A stretch of 64,000 nt of DNA from Chitinophaga sp. E66 (lineage in GTDB: Bacteria; Bacteroidota; Bacteroidia; Chitinophagales; Chitinophagaceae): NCBI GenBank assembly GCA_019285755.1, contig CP079103.1, positions 930,001 through 994,000 on the forward strand, given 5' to 3'. The position numbers were made by a program, and so were the translations under genes. The notes below the pieces were generated by a model that was given only the letters and a program-made list of their open reading frames with translations, ran no database searches and was not told the DNA's origin. Position 1 is the stretch's first letter; every line of letters starts with the position of its first letter. Positions 1-8,524 of this stretch are shown here, piece after piece.

Positions 1-2
1 AC

Positions 3-1088
3 CTGGACGTTGAGACCATCGGGTGGCTCGAAAACTTCCTGGCCGATTATGAAAACATCGTGATCGTCGTGAGCCACGACCGTCACTTCCTCGACGCCGT
101 GTGTACCCACGTGGCCGACGTAGACCGCGCCAAGATCAAGATCTTCACCGGTAACTACTCCTTCTGGTACGAATCCAGCCAGCTGATCGCCCGCCAGATC
201 TCCGATAAGAACAAGAAAATGGAAGATAAGCGTAAAGACCTGCTGGACTTCATCGCCCGCTTCTCCGCCAACGCTTCCAAATCCAAACAGGCTACTTCCC
301 GTAAGAAAGCCCTCGATAAACTGGTGATCGAAGACATCGAGCCCTCCAGCCGTAAATACCCCGGCATCATCTTCAAGCAACAGCGCGAAGTAGGCAACCA
401 GATCCTCAACCTTGAGAAACTTGAGAAATCCATCGACGGACGTAAGATCTTCAGCGATGTGAGTTTCTCCGTTAACAAGGGCGATAAGATCGCTTTCCTG
501 TCTAAAGACCACCTGGCACTCAGCACCTTCTTCGATATCATCAACGGCGACCAGCAGGCAGACAGCGGCAAGCTCGAATGGGGCACCACCGTTACCAAAG
601 CCTACCTGCCCGACGATAACGCCGCTTTCTTCAAAAGCGACTATAACCTGCTCGACTGGCTCCGCCAATACGTTCCGGCCCACGTAACCGACGTAGACGA
701 GCCCTTCCTCCGCGGTTTCCTCGGCAGGATGCTCTTCTCCGGAGACGAGATCATGAAGAAAACCTCCGTGCTCTCCGGTGGCGAAAAAGTACGCTGCATG
801 GTTAGCCGCATGATGCTCCAGGATCCCAACGTCGTGATCCTCGACGAACCTACCAACCACCTCGACCTCGAATCCATTCAGTCTTTCAACGAAAGCATGA
901 AAGACTTCAAGGGAATCGTGCTGTTCACCACGCATGACCATACCTTCATGCAATCCGTGGCCAACCGCATCATCGAGATCACGCCCGCCGGCATCATCGA
1001 TCGTCTCTGCTCGTTCGACGAGTACCTGGCAGACGAGCGCGTGAAAACGCTACGTGCCGAAATGTACGGTGAGCCCGTAGGCGCTTAA
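3..1088 (+). CDS. ABC-F family ATPase, YbiT-like (5' partial)
   Basis: The reading frame is already open at the left edge, so the N-terminus and first Walker A lie outside; about 361 of roughly 540 expected residues are present. The fragment opens in the Walker B/D-loop of the first ABC domain (LDVETIGWLENFL, then VVSHDRHFL). It continues through a charged linker with a second nucleotide-binding domain that carries the signature LSGGEKVR and Walker B VVILDEPTNHLD. There are no membrane segments, so this is a soluble ABC-F protein; the family acts on ribosomes as translation factors or in antibiotic protection. The stretch CTHVADVDRAKIKIFTGNY resembles the YbiT branch (from memory). A strong terminator follows 30 bp after the stop. 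The subfamily is less certain than the family. Confidence 0.93.
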   Translation: MDVETIGWLENFLADYENIVIVVSHDRHFLDAVCTHVADVDRAKIKIFTGNYSFWYESSQLIARQISDKNKKMEDKRKDLLDFIARFSANASKSKQATSRKKALDKLVIEDIEPSSRKYPGIIFKQQREVGNQILNLEKLEKSIDGRKIFSDVSFSVNKGDKIAFLSKDHLALSTFFDIINGDQQADSGKLEWGTTVTKAYLPDDNAAFFKSDYNLLDWLRQYVPAHVTDVDEPFLRGFLGRMLFSGDEIMKKTSVLSGGEKVRCMVSRMMLQDPNVVILDEPTNHLDLESIQSFNESMKDFKGIVLFTTHDHTFMQSVANRIIEITPAGIIDRLCSFDEYLADERVKTLRAEMYGEPVGA

Positions 1089-1117
1089 TCCAATAACATA
1101 TCGACTGAAAATAGAAA

Positions 1118-1144
1118 AGAGCGGAGGTGATCCGCTCTTTTTTT
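1118..1144 (+). terminator. Rho-independent terminator after the ABC-F gene
   Basis: A perfect 8-bp stem (AGAGCGGA / TCCGCTCT) with a 5-nt loop is followed by a run of T. It separates the ABC-F gene from the convergent response-regulator gene. Confidence 0.85.
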
Positions 1145-1179
1145 ATGGGTTACTTTTTTGGGTATTAGCTCTCTGTTTC

Positions 1180-1572
1180 TCAGAGATATTCTTCTATCAC
1201 TTTCATTTTTTGTTTGTCGAGCGGCTTGGTGATATACGCCATCAGCTCGGGCGTGCGTTCTACTTTTTCCATGTCCTGGATGTTCATGGACGAAGAGCAC
1301 ATGATAATGGGCACGTCTTTGCTTAGCTTGGACTTCAGCTTCTTGAAAGCCTCGATGAAATCCCATCCGTTCATCCGTTGCATATTCATGTCCAGGATGA
1401 TGAGGCTGGGAAGGCGCCGTGCCGCAAAGTCATTCAGGTCTTCGATGGCGTCTTCTGCAGACAGGAATGAATTGACCCTGACGTCCCACCCTTGAAAACC
1501 GAACATTTTCTTCACGATAAAGTGGAAAATCTCGTCGTCGTCGATTACATAAACTACTTTATGCTGTGCCAT
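1180..1572 (-). CDS. Single-domain response regulator (CheY-like receiver)
   Basis: A stand-alone receiver domain of 130 residues with no output domain. All phosphorylation landmarks are present: the acidic pocket in VVYVIDDDEIFHF, the phospho-acceptor Asp in IILDMNMQRMNGWDF, the Ser/Thr switch in IIMCSSS, and the conserved Lys in YITKPLD. Such proteins act by protein-protein contact downstream of a histidine kinase, but no kinase gene is adjacent. The frame stays open upstream to 1704. I chose the ATG at 1572 because the receiver fold begins immediately after it (MAQHKVVYVIDDDE), whereas the upstream residues look like translated leader; an ATG pair at 1599/1596 is the alternative. There is no clear Shine-Dalgarno, as is usual in this phylum. 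Confidence 0.9.
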   Translation of the reverse strand: MAQHKVVYVIDDDEIFHFIVKKMFGFQGWDVRVNSFLSAEDAIEDLNDFAARRLPSLIILDMNMQRMNGWDFIEAFKKLKSKLSKDVPIIMCSSSMNIQDMEKVERTPELMAYITKPLDKQKMKVIEEYL

Positions 1573-1771
1573 GTCAATAATATTGTCCAATTGCATCATA
1601 ATATTTCGCTTACTGTCCGCAATTCCATTTCCGTTAGCATAGGTACTTACCGAATAGGGCCCCACAAACCGTTCCTTCAAAGCCGCTTCTTGATTTCTCC
1701 GCAAAGAAAGTTAATTTTATTTTAATATTAATATTTTTAACCTTCAATAACCAAACTTTAACAACCACCTG

Positions 1772-1804
1772 TAAAAAAGAAAGGGTATGGCCGGAGCCAT
1801 ACCC
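1772..1804 (-). terminator. Terminator of the coiled-coil membrane protein gene
   Basis: A perfect 9-bp stem (GGGTATGGC / GCCATACCC) has the A-rich plus-strand tract on its low-coordinate side. Read on the minus strand it is a hairpin followed by U-rich sequence, directly after the stop at 1840. Confidence 0.8.
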
Positions 1805-1839
1805 TGTTTCTATGAATGTTGGATTGTCTATCTGATATT

Positions 1840-2799
1840 TTAGAACAGGCCGCCTTTTTTCAGGTTTACTTTGCCTGCGCCGATTTTATATCCGTCCTGG
1901 TAGATTTCTACCGCATAGTCGCCGGGTTTGAAATCGGAGTTTTGTTTCCAGTCCATGCTTACGGGTGTAACGCCGCCAGCTGCATAAGAAACGGTTTTCT
2001 TCACGGTGTAGAGTTTCTCGGTACCGTCTTCAAGGGTGAAGCGGCCGCTGCCGAGGGCTTCCACTGCGAGGGGAGAACCATCCGGCGCGGTGATGGCCAC
2101 GTAGATTTCCTTGTCGCCGGTAGTGGCGATGCGGTTATCCAGGTCAAAGGACACGCGCATCATATCAGCACGTTTTGCTTTGGTGGTCACTTCTTCCTTT
2201 CCGTTCTTTCTGACATTGATGGGAGAAAGCTTGATGTTGGATGCATGCAGCACGGAGCCGAGGTCCACGCGCTTGCCGAGGCTATCTTTTACCACAACTA
2301 CGGAATCACGCTCTTTGCGGGCGTAATCGCGTTCGCCGGTAATCACGATCTTCTCGCCTTCCAGGCGTTCGATAGTGGCTACGTAGCCTTCGGTTCTGGA
2401 TTTGAGCTCTTCGATCAGCCTGCGCGCTTCTGCCAGCTGGGCGGCGGTAGCGTTTTTATTGCTGAGGATGCTGGTGATGCGGCCTTTCATGTCCGCAATT
2501 TCTTTATCCTTGCTTTTTACGAGGCTGTCCATCCGGCTATTTTGGGAGATCAGGTCGTCCAGCCGGGCCTGCGCGGCATCATATTCTGCCTGCAGCTCGT
2601 TCCGGGAATTGGTGATCGTGTCCAGCTGGTTTTCTTTGATAGCGATCTCCTTGCTGGTCTGGCTCTTGTCATAATACATGTAACCCCAGGTGCCTACGAG
2701 TGCAGCGATGAGGATACCATATATCAGACCATTCTTGTTGCTTTTCGGTTTTTCAGGCCCGGGATTGGGCGTTCCAGCGTTAAAGGTGTTGTCCGCCAT
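1840..2799 (-). CDS. Membrane-anchored coiled-coil protein of unknown function
   Basis: A 319-residue protein. The N-terminus is Pro/Gly/Asn-rich and followed by one membrane segment (about residues 24-42, GLIYGILIAALVGTWGYMYY). Then comes a long predicted coiled coil (about residues 48-165, rich in E, K, R, Q and Leu heptads). A compact C-terminal domain of about 130 residues is likely beta-rich (for example GDKEIYVAITAPDGSPL). The likely topology is a type II anchor with the coiled coil and C-terminal domain in the periplasm. I do not recognise a named family; the architecture recalls conserved Bacteroidota proteins of unknown role. The gene is intact, has its own terminator and stands alone between convergent and divergent neighbours. 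Confidence 0.85.
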   Translation of the reverse strand: MADNTFNAGTPNPGPEKPKSNKNGLIYGILIAALVGTWGYMYYDKSQTSKEIAIKENQLDTITNSRNELQAEYDAAQARLDDLISQNSRMDSLVKSKDKEIADMKGRITSILSNKNATAAQLAEARRLIEELKSRTEGYVATIERLEGEKIVITGERDYARKERDSVVVVKDSLGKRVDLGSVLHASNIKLSPINVRKNGKEEVTTKAKRADMMRVSFDLDNRIATTGDKEIYVAITAPDGSPLAVEALGSGRFTLEDGTEKLYTVKKTVSYAAGGVTPVSMDWKQNSDFKPGDYAVEIYQDGYKIGAGKVNLKKGGLF

Positions 2800-2903
2800 A
2801 GTGATTGATGTTTTTGATATTTGATTGTTATATGGGTAAAATTTTTCCCTCGAAATTGAAACGTTAAAATTTAACTAATTTACACGCTTTAAAATTGTAG
2901 GCT

Positions 2904-3625
2904 GTGTTATATACCGTTGCGCTCGACCAGTTATTATTGCTTGATATTGAAACTACCCCGCTAACACCTTCGTTGGATCAGCTTCCGGCCGAGTTGAAAG
3001 CGCTTTGGTTAGAGAAGAATGCAAAAACTTTGCCAGATTCCGATGATCCTGCCGCCGACTATTTCAGCAAAGCAGGGCTGACCGCCGAATTCGGAAAGAT
3101 CGTTTGCATTTCCGCCGGCTTCTTTTTATAGAAAACGGTCAGTATCAATTACGTATAAAATCATTTTTCGGAGATGACGAAAAGGAGATCCTTGCCGGAT
3201 TCCTGGACACCGTCACCAGATTTCACCAAAAAATGCAACGTTTTCAATTCGCAGGACATAACATCCGCGAGTTCGATATTCCCTATATTTGCCGCCGCGC
3301 GATCATAAACGGCCTCGCGCTCCCGGCCCCCTGCAGCTGCACCAGCTCAAACCCGGGAACAGCCCCTGCTGGATACCCTCCAGATCTGGCGCTTCGGGGA
3401 CTTCCGGAATTATACCTCCCTTAAGCTGCTCGCCGCCGTGCTCGGCATCCCCACGCCGAAAGACGATATCGACGGCAGCCAGGTAGGTAAAGTATACTGG
3501 GAGGAGAAGAACCTCCCCGCATCGCGGAGTACTGCCAGAAAGATGTGCTCACCGTCGGCCAGCTGCTCCTCCGCTTCAAAGGGCTTCCGCTCATGGAAAA
3601 GGATGGCGTGGCCGTAGTCGCTTAA
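2904..3625 (+). CDS. Predicted 3'-5' exonuclease, PolB-like (frameshifted)
   Basis: The joined frames give a DnaQ/PolB-type 3'-5' exonuclease of about 240 residues. It has ExoI LLLDIETTPL (D-x-E), ExoII in FAGHNIREFDIPYI (N...D) and ExoIII in RIAEYCQKDVLTVGQLLL (Y-x3-D), the layout of the predicted PolB-like exonuclease family. It should act on DNA in the cytoplasm. Four single-base contractions break it: T5 near 3126, C5 near 3330, C3 near 3354 and C4 near 3518. Adding one base at each restores GFFFIENGQ, ALPAPLQLHQLKP, KPREQPLLDTLQIW and KNLPRIAEYC. The only available start is GTG at 2904, because an in-frame TAG lies just upstream. holA begins 27 bp after the stop, so they may be co-transcribed. 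Confidence 0.82.
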
Positions 3626-3652
3626 TATTGGATCGTAGAAACAGACAGGGAT

Positions 3653-4647
3653 ATGGATTACCAGGATATCATCAAGGAATGGAAAAATAATAAGTTCAAA
3701 CCCCTCTACTGGCTGGAAGGAGAGGAGGATTTCTTTATCGACCAGGTAGTGGATTATGCGGAGCATAAGCTCCTGTCGGAAGCCGATAAGGGGTTCAACC
3801 TCACCGTGCTATATGGAAAAGACACCGATTGGGCCACCGTCATCAACGCCTGCCGCCGCTATCCCATGTTCGCTGAACGCCAGGTCGTTATCCTGAAAGA
3901 GGCCCAGGCCATGCGTGACCTCCTCAAGCTGGAGCCCTACATCGACAAACCCCTGGAATCCACCATATTCGTCGTAGCCCACAAACAAGGCAAGCTCGAC
4001 GGCCGCTCCAAAATGGCCAAGCTCGTCAAAGACCGTGGTATCATACTTTCCACCAAAAAGCTATACGACAACCAGATCCCCAATGGGCGGAGGCCTTCGT
4101 CCGCTCCCAGGGCCTCGCCATCTCCGAGAAAGCCTGCGTAATGCTGGCTGACCATATCGGCAATGACCTCTCCCGCATCGCCAACGAGATCGAAAACTCA
4201 TGGTGAACCTCCCGCAGGGTAAGAAGATAGATGAGGGGACATTGAGAAATACGTGGGCATCAGCAAGGAATACAATGTTTTTGAGCTGCAAAACGCTATA
4301 GGCCAGATGGATATGACCAAGGCCATGCGCATCGTGAAATACTTCTCCGCAAACCCCAAAGCCGCACCCATCCGGTGGTGATTCCCTCACTGTACGGATA
4401 CTTCTCCAAAATAAACCTCCTTTTCGGCGCAAAAGGCGGAGAGAAGGAAATGGCCGCCGCATTAGGCGTGCATCCCTTTTTCCTCAAAGATTACATGTCT
4501 GCCGCAAGGAATTTCGGCCCGGGTGGCACCGAACGGGCCATCCTGCTGCTGGCGCAATACAATCTCCGCAGCATCGGCATCGGCGACGCGGGGAATGAAG
4601 ACGGTGAACTGATGAAGGAATTGGTGTACCGGATATTAAGGCCGTAG
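3653..4647 (+). CDS. holA: DNA polymerase III subunit delta (frameshifted)
   Basis: Joined frames give a clamp-loader delta subunit of about 333 residues. The N-terminal part KPLYWLEGEEDFFIDQVVDY is the typical delta opening, followed by VVILKEAQAMRDL and TIFVVAHKQGKLDGRSKMAK. The middle carries LADHIGNDLSRIANEIEKL, and the C-terminal helical domain includes SKEYNVFELQNAIG and SLYGYFSKINLLFGAKG. The protein loads the beta sliding clamp at the replication fork. Breaks by single-base loss are near 4081 (C4), 4195 (A4), 4240 (G4) and 4372 (C2). The ATG at 3653 follows the exonuclease gene closely. The stop at 4645-4647 overlaps the convergent ribF 3' end by 12 bp. Confidence 0.88.
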
Positions 4648-5566
4648 CGCAACGCCGCGGGCCTGCTCCACATCGTTTTTCATTTGCGCGACCAGCGCTT
4701 CCACGCTGTCGAACTTCCTGTCTGACCGGATGAACTCCGGAAATCGACCCGGATCGCCGCGTCGTAAATGTCCCGGTCGAAATCCAGGATATATACTTCG
4801 ATACGGAGCTCCGTGCCGTTGAATGTGGGGCGGGTGCCGATGTTCAGCGCGCCTTTGAGCAGTTGTCCGTCGTTGCCGACGGTCACCGTCACAGCATACA
4901 CGCCTTGCGCAGGTATGAGTTTGCGGTAGTCGTTAAGGGCGATGTTGGCGGTTGGGAATCAAGCTGACGGCCCATTTTATCGCCATGTACCACAGTGCCG
5001 TGCAGGAAATAGGGATAACCGAGCAGCTCGTTGGCGAGCCGGATATCGCCTTCCTGGAGGCTTCTGCGGATGCGGGTGGAGCTGACGGCGGCATCCTGGA
5101 TCACCTGCTGGGGATTTCCAGCAACCTGAACCCGTATTTTTCCTGTTCGGCTTCCAGCAGCTCCAGCCCGCCCTCGCGGTTATGGCCAAAGCGGTGGTCG
5201 TATCCGATGATGATGGTATGCGGGCGGAACGTTTCGATAAGAAAATCCTCCAGGTAGGCCGTGGCGGAGAGTTCTGAGAATTCCAGCGTAAACGGTACCA
5301 CTACCAGGTGATGGATGCCCCAGTGGGCGAGGAGGAGATCTTCTCTTCAAGGGTAGTAAGGAGACGGACGGATTTGTCGCCCGCCAGCACCTCCCGCGGG
5401 TGCGGGTCGAAGGTGATGATGACTGTTTCCCGTTACAGGCGTGAGCGGCTTCCTGCAGTTGTTTCAGAATGTGCTGGTGGCCGGTATGCACGCCGTCGAA
5501 AGTGCCGATGGTGATCACGGCATTCCGGAAAGCGGGCAATTTCTTTAAATCTCTGTGAACCTGCAT
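4636..5566 (-). CDS. ribF: Bifunctional riboflavin kinase / FAD synthetase (frameshifted)
   Basis: The protein makes FMN from riboflavin plus ATP and then FAD. The N-terminal FAD synthetase half contains VITIGTFDGVHTGHQHIL, the HxGH-type nucleotidyltransferase site, followed by TIIIGYDHRFGHNREGG and SSTRIRRSLQEGDI. The C-terminal riboflavin kinase half carries GRQLGFPTANI (after repair) and GALNIGTRPTFNG. Single-base losses break it several times, among them around 4740, 4955, 5115 and 5380-5430. With one G added near 4738 the C-terminus reads on to a TAA at 4636-4638. The start is the ATG at 5564-5566; a -7 box TAGATTTG lies 33-40 bp upstream. It converges on and overlaps holA by 12 bp. Confidence 0.9.
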
Positions 5567-5598
5567 GGTGGAACGGTCATATTTGCAAAAACGCCGTG

Positions 5599-5627
5599 CA
5601 AATCTAAATGTTTTGACGGGATTACAA
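5599..5627 (-). promoter_or_regulatory. Putative ribF promoter (Bacteroidota type)
   Basis: On the minus strand, TAGATTTG (5599-5606) matches the TAnnTTTG -7 consensus exactly. A TTG (5625-5627) lies 18 nt upstream in the -33 position. It points into ribF and abuts the purM -7 box on the other strand. Confidence 0.5.
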
Positions 5628-5635
5628 TACTTTTG
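5628..5635 (+). promoter_or_regulatory. Putative purM -7 box
   Basis: TACTTTTG fits TAnnTTTG and lies 27 nt before the purM GTG. I see no good -33 TTTG at the usual distance, so this is a half-supported promoter. Confidence 0.4.
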
Positions 5636-5662
5636 CACTTTAATCGCAAACAAAGGACTACC

Positions 5663-6838
5663 GTGGACCAGAACCTTTACGCCAAAAGAGGCGTTTCCGC
5701 CGGCAAAGAGGATGTGCACAACGCCATCCGGAATATCGACAAGGGCTCTTCCCCGCGCATTCTGCAAAATCATCCCCGACCTGCTGGGCGGCGATGAGCA
5801 GTGGTGCAATATCATGCACGCCGACGGCGCGGGCACCAAATCCTCCCTGGCCTACGCCTACTGGAAGGAAACGGGCGACCTTAGCGTATGGCGCGGCATC
5901 GCGCAAGACGCGATAATCATGAACACGGACGACCTCCTCTGCGTAGGCGCTACCGACAACATCCTGCTGTCTTCCACCATCGGCCGCAATAAAAACCTCA
6001 TCCCCGGCGAAGTCATCGCCGCCATCATCAACGGCACAGAAGAGATACTCGAAGAGCTCCGCTCTTACGGCATGGGCATCTACAGCACCGGCGGCGAAAC
6101 CGCTGACGTGGGAGACCTAGTGCGCACCGTCATCGTGGATTCCACGGTTACTGCAAGGATGAAACGCTCCGATGTAATTTCGAACGACCGTATCCAGGCG
6201 GGCGACGTGGTAGTAGGTCTCGCATCCTACGGCCAGGCATCCTACGAGCGCGAATACAACGGCGGCATGGGCAGCAACGGCCTCACTTCCGCCCGTCACG
6301 ACGTTTTCAATAAAACCATCGCACAGAAATACCCCGAGTCCTACGACCCCGCGATCCCGCAGGAGCTCGTGTTCTCCGGTAAAAAATCACTGACCGACCT
6401 GGTGGACGTTCCGGGCTTCGGACAGATCACAGCCGGTAAGCTGGTGTTGTCTCCCACGCGCACCTATGCGCCGGTGATCCGCCACATCCTGGAGCAATTC
6501 CGCCCGCAGATCCATGGTATGGTGCATTGCAGCGGCGGAGCGCAGACCAAAGTGCTGCACTTCATCGAAAACCTGCATGTCATCAAGGATAACCTGTTCC
6601 CTGTTCCCCGCTGTTCCAGCTGATCCGCGAGCAATCCGGCGCGGAATGGAGGGAGATGTACCAGGTGTTCAACATGGGGCACCGCATGGAACTGTATGTT
6701 CCTGCGGAGATCGCGGGAGACCTGATCCGCATCAGCCAGACCTATAACATCGACGCACAGATCGTGGGCCGCGTAGAAGCAGCTCCCGAGAAGAAAGTGA
6801 CCGTGAAAAGCGAATACGGTACTTTTGAATACAAATAA
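5663..6838 (+). CDS. purM: Phosphoribosylformylglycinamidine cyclo-ligase, PurM-like (frameshifted)
   Basis: The AIR synthetase of purine biosynthesis, which closes FGAM to AIR using ATP. Visible motifs include NLYAKRGVSAGKEDVHNAI at the N-terminus, HADGAGTKSSLAYAYW (substrate loop), DAIIMNTDDLLCVGA, IYSTGGETADVGDLVR and, near the end, EMYQVFNMGHRMELYVP. Its length and insertions fit the Bacteroidota form (about 390 residues). Two C-run contractions between 5745 and 5765 hide the natural N-terminus, and a third near 6608 splits the last 75 residues. I chose the GTG at 5663 because it gives the family-like N-terminus and is preceded by AAAGGA at 5652-5657. It is divergent from ribF, and a terminator follows. 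Confidence 0.9.
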
Positions 6839-6860
6839 TCACGATTTTGTATAAACGAAA

Positions 6861-6892
6861 AGCCGGCGGCCATCTGGTCCGCCGGCTTTTTT
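6861..6892 (+). terminator. purM terminator
   Basis: The stem AGCCGGCGG / CCGCCGGCT is followed by T6. The last T residues overlap the stop codon region of the convergent TonB-domain gene. Confidence 0.85.
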
Positions 6893-7857
6893 ATGTGCAA
6901 GGCTCAGTAAACAACGGGTAATACGAGGGGTTAGGACCAGAATTGGTGCCGATCCCGTTTACAGTATGATAGTGGTACGAGCGGCGTTGGTGTTCACGTA
7001 GCCGTTCATTGTAGTAACTGTTGTCGAAAAGGTCGTTGCCCGGTTCGAGGGCCATATTGCGCCCTTCCCGTTTATCTGAAAATGGAAATGGCAGCGGGAG
7101 ATACACCGTGGTCGCTACCGGTTTACCTCCTACCATAGCCGGCTTCATGGGAGGGATCATCGCGGCCAGCCGGCTGGCTTCTTCATCGATACCCGCGCCA
7201 ATACGCAGGTCGGACAGTACATAGATATTACTCGGCGAACCATCGGGCATAAGCACGAAATAGAGATAGGCAACCCCTGTAATCTGCTTGCGATCCGCCT
7301 CTGCGGGGTACTTCAGGTTTCCGCCCAGCCATTTTGCGTACGCATTCGTTGAATCCACGAAAGAGCCGCGCACATCAACGGAGTCGTATACTTTGGTTGT
7401 TGAAAGATCTTCCTTCCTTCCGGGAAAGTATACCGGAACTTCCAGATCTTCAGTGGCCGCCTGACCGTTTCTTTTGGCCGGAATCCAGGCCGGCATGGCT
7501 TTGATTATACGGACTGCTTCCGATTCCAGGTAACCGCCGGGGTTGTTGGTCTTTGCTTTAAAGCGGGACAACTTACCATCCGTTCCTACGCGAAACGATA
7601 CCAGGCGGTGCCGAAAATGCCTTCTTCCAGGGCTTTCTCAGGCAGCACTGCCTGTTGTTGCAGGTAGTATGCGAAAGCATTATGTGTCCGCCCGGGAACT
7701 GGGCTGGAATATAGTCTTGTACCTTTACGGGGGTGTCTGGCGATTGAGCATGTGCAGAGGATACGGGCAGTGCCGAAGTTAGGATCAGGGTAACCGCTGC
7801 TGTCAGCAGGCGGTAGGTGCGCGTGGTTATCATACAATCAGGTAGGGAATGTTTCAT
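6891..7857 (-). CDS. Secreted protein with two TonB C-terminal domains (frameshifted)
   Basis: About 320 residues after repair. A signal peptide (hydrophobic LLTAAVTLILTSALPVSSAHA) is followed by two TonB_C-like modules. The first runs FPGGHHNAFAYYLQQQ to KAMPAWIPAKRNGQ. The second runs STNAYAKWLGGNLKYP to AAMIPPMKPAMVGGKPV. The N-terminal membrane anchor plus Pro-rich spanner of a true TonB is missing, so coupling to ExbB/ExbD is not expected from what is visible. Single-base losses lie near 7672 (restores the GGHH join) and near 7588 (restores RFAVGTDGKLSRF). The start is the ATG at 7857 or the one at 7833. It lies downstream of two related genes on the same strand. Confidence 0.78.
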
Positions 7858-7927
7858 TCGAATCTACGAGATTCAGCGCAATCGGGTGATATTTTCTTTT
7901 ACCGTTAAGGGCGTGGGTGGTATGGAC

Positions 7928-8411
7928 TTAATGAGTATCAGGGATTAGATTCTTTTCAGGAGACAATGCGAATCTTATCGGAATATTATACACCACAGGC
8001 TCGGGCTTTCCGTTTCGCACAGCTGGCTTCCAGTCCGGCATCAGTTTTACCACGCGTAATGCTTCCTCTTCCAACCCAAAACCTTTTGGGATACCGCTTG
8101 TTTTGAAATCAGAAAGCTTACCATCCTTGTCAACTACAAAACTTGTGAAAACTGTTCCGGATATTTGTTGTTGTAAAGCCTCCTGTGGGTACTGAAGATG
8201 TTTTTGCACGAAGGAGTACAGGGCTTTTTCTCCTCCGGGAAACTCCGGTGATGGTTCACATACCAGCACACAAGCAAAGTCGTCATCTTCTTTAGGGGAA
8301 GGATTCGTTGTTTGATTGAAGTGCTATCGGGAAAGACATTTTTTCCGCTGCTGGTTTACATGCGCTAAACGTAGCCAGACAGCAGATGGTAAGAACGGAT
8401 GGCATTTGCAT
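7928..8411 (-). CDS. Lipoprotein with TonB C-terminal domain (frameshifted)
   Basis: About 160 residues. A lipoprotein signal (MQMPSVLTICCLATFSACK, lipobox FSAC) is followed by a short linker and one TonB_C module: PEFPGGEKALYSFVQKHLQY, then SGTVFTSFVVDKDGKLSDF, LEEEALRVVKLMPDWKPAVR and VVYNIPIRF. The core from about 8269 downward is intact. The N-terminal part needs two added A residues (in the A6 run near 8340 and near 8312) to join it to the signal peptide, so the exact linker is uncertain. It is probably a paralogue of the TonB_C tail of the neighbouring BlaR1-type gene, from which a strong terminator separates it. Confidence 0.7.
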
Positions 8412-8457
8412 GAGGCAGGGGATTTATCAGTTAGATGCATCCGTGCTAAAAATCCAC

Positions 8458-8486
8458 ATAAAAAGGCGCCGCAGGATTGCGGCGCC
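8458..8486 (-). terminator. Terminator of the blaI-blaR1 operon
   Basis: A perfect 9-bp GC-rich stem (GGCGCCGCA / TGCGGCGCC). On the minus strand it is followed by TTTTTATG. It lies 38 bp after the stop of the BlaR1-type gene. Confidence 0.85.
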
Positions 8487-8524
8487 AGAGGGTATGTAAA
8501 TGTATGATTTTGCTAACGGCTTAA

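Noticed and set aside
1816..2808. Long plus-strand frame opposite the coiled-coil membrane protein
   Set aside because: It is the antisense shadow of a well-formed membrane-anchored protein with its own terminator; its translation has no domain structure. The same reasoning removes long antisense frames at 12436-13059, 12869-13555, 28175-29185 and 57448-58416.
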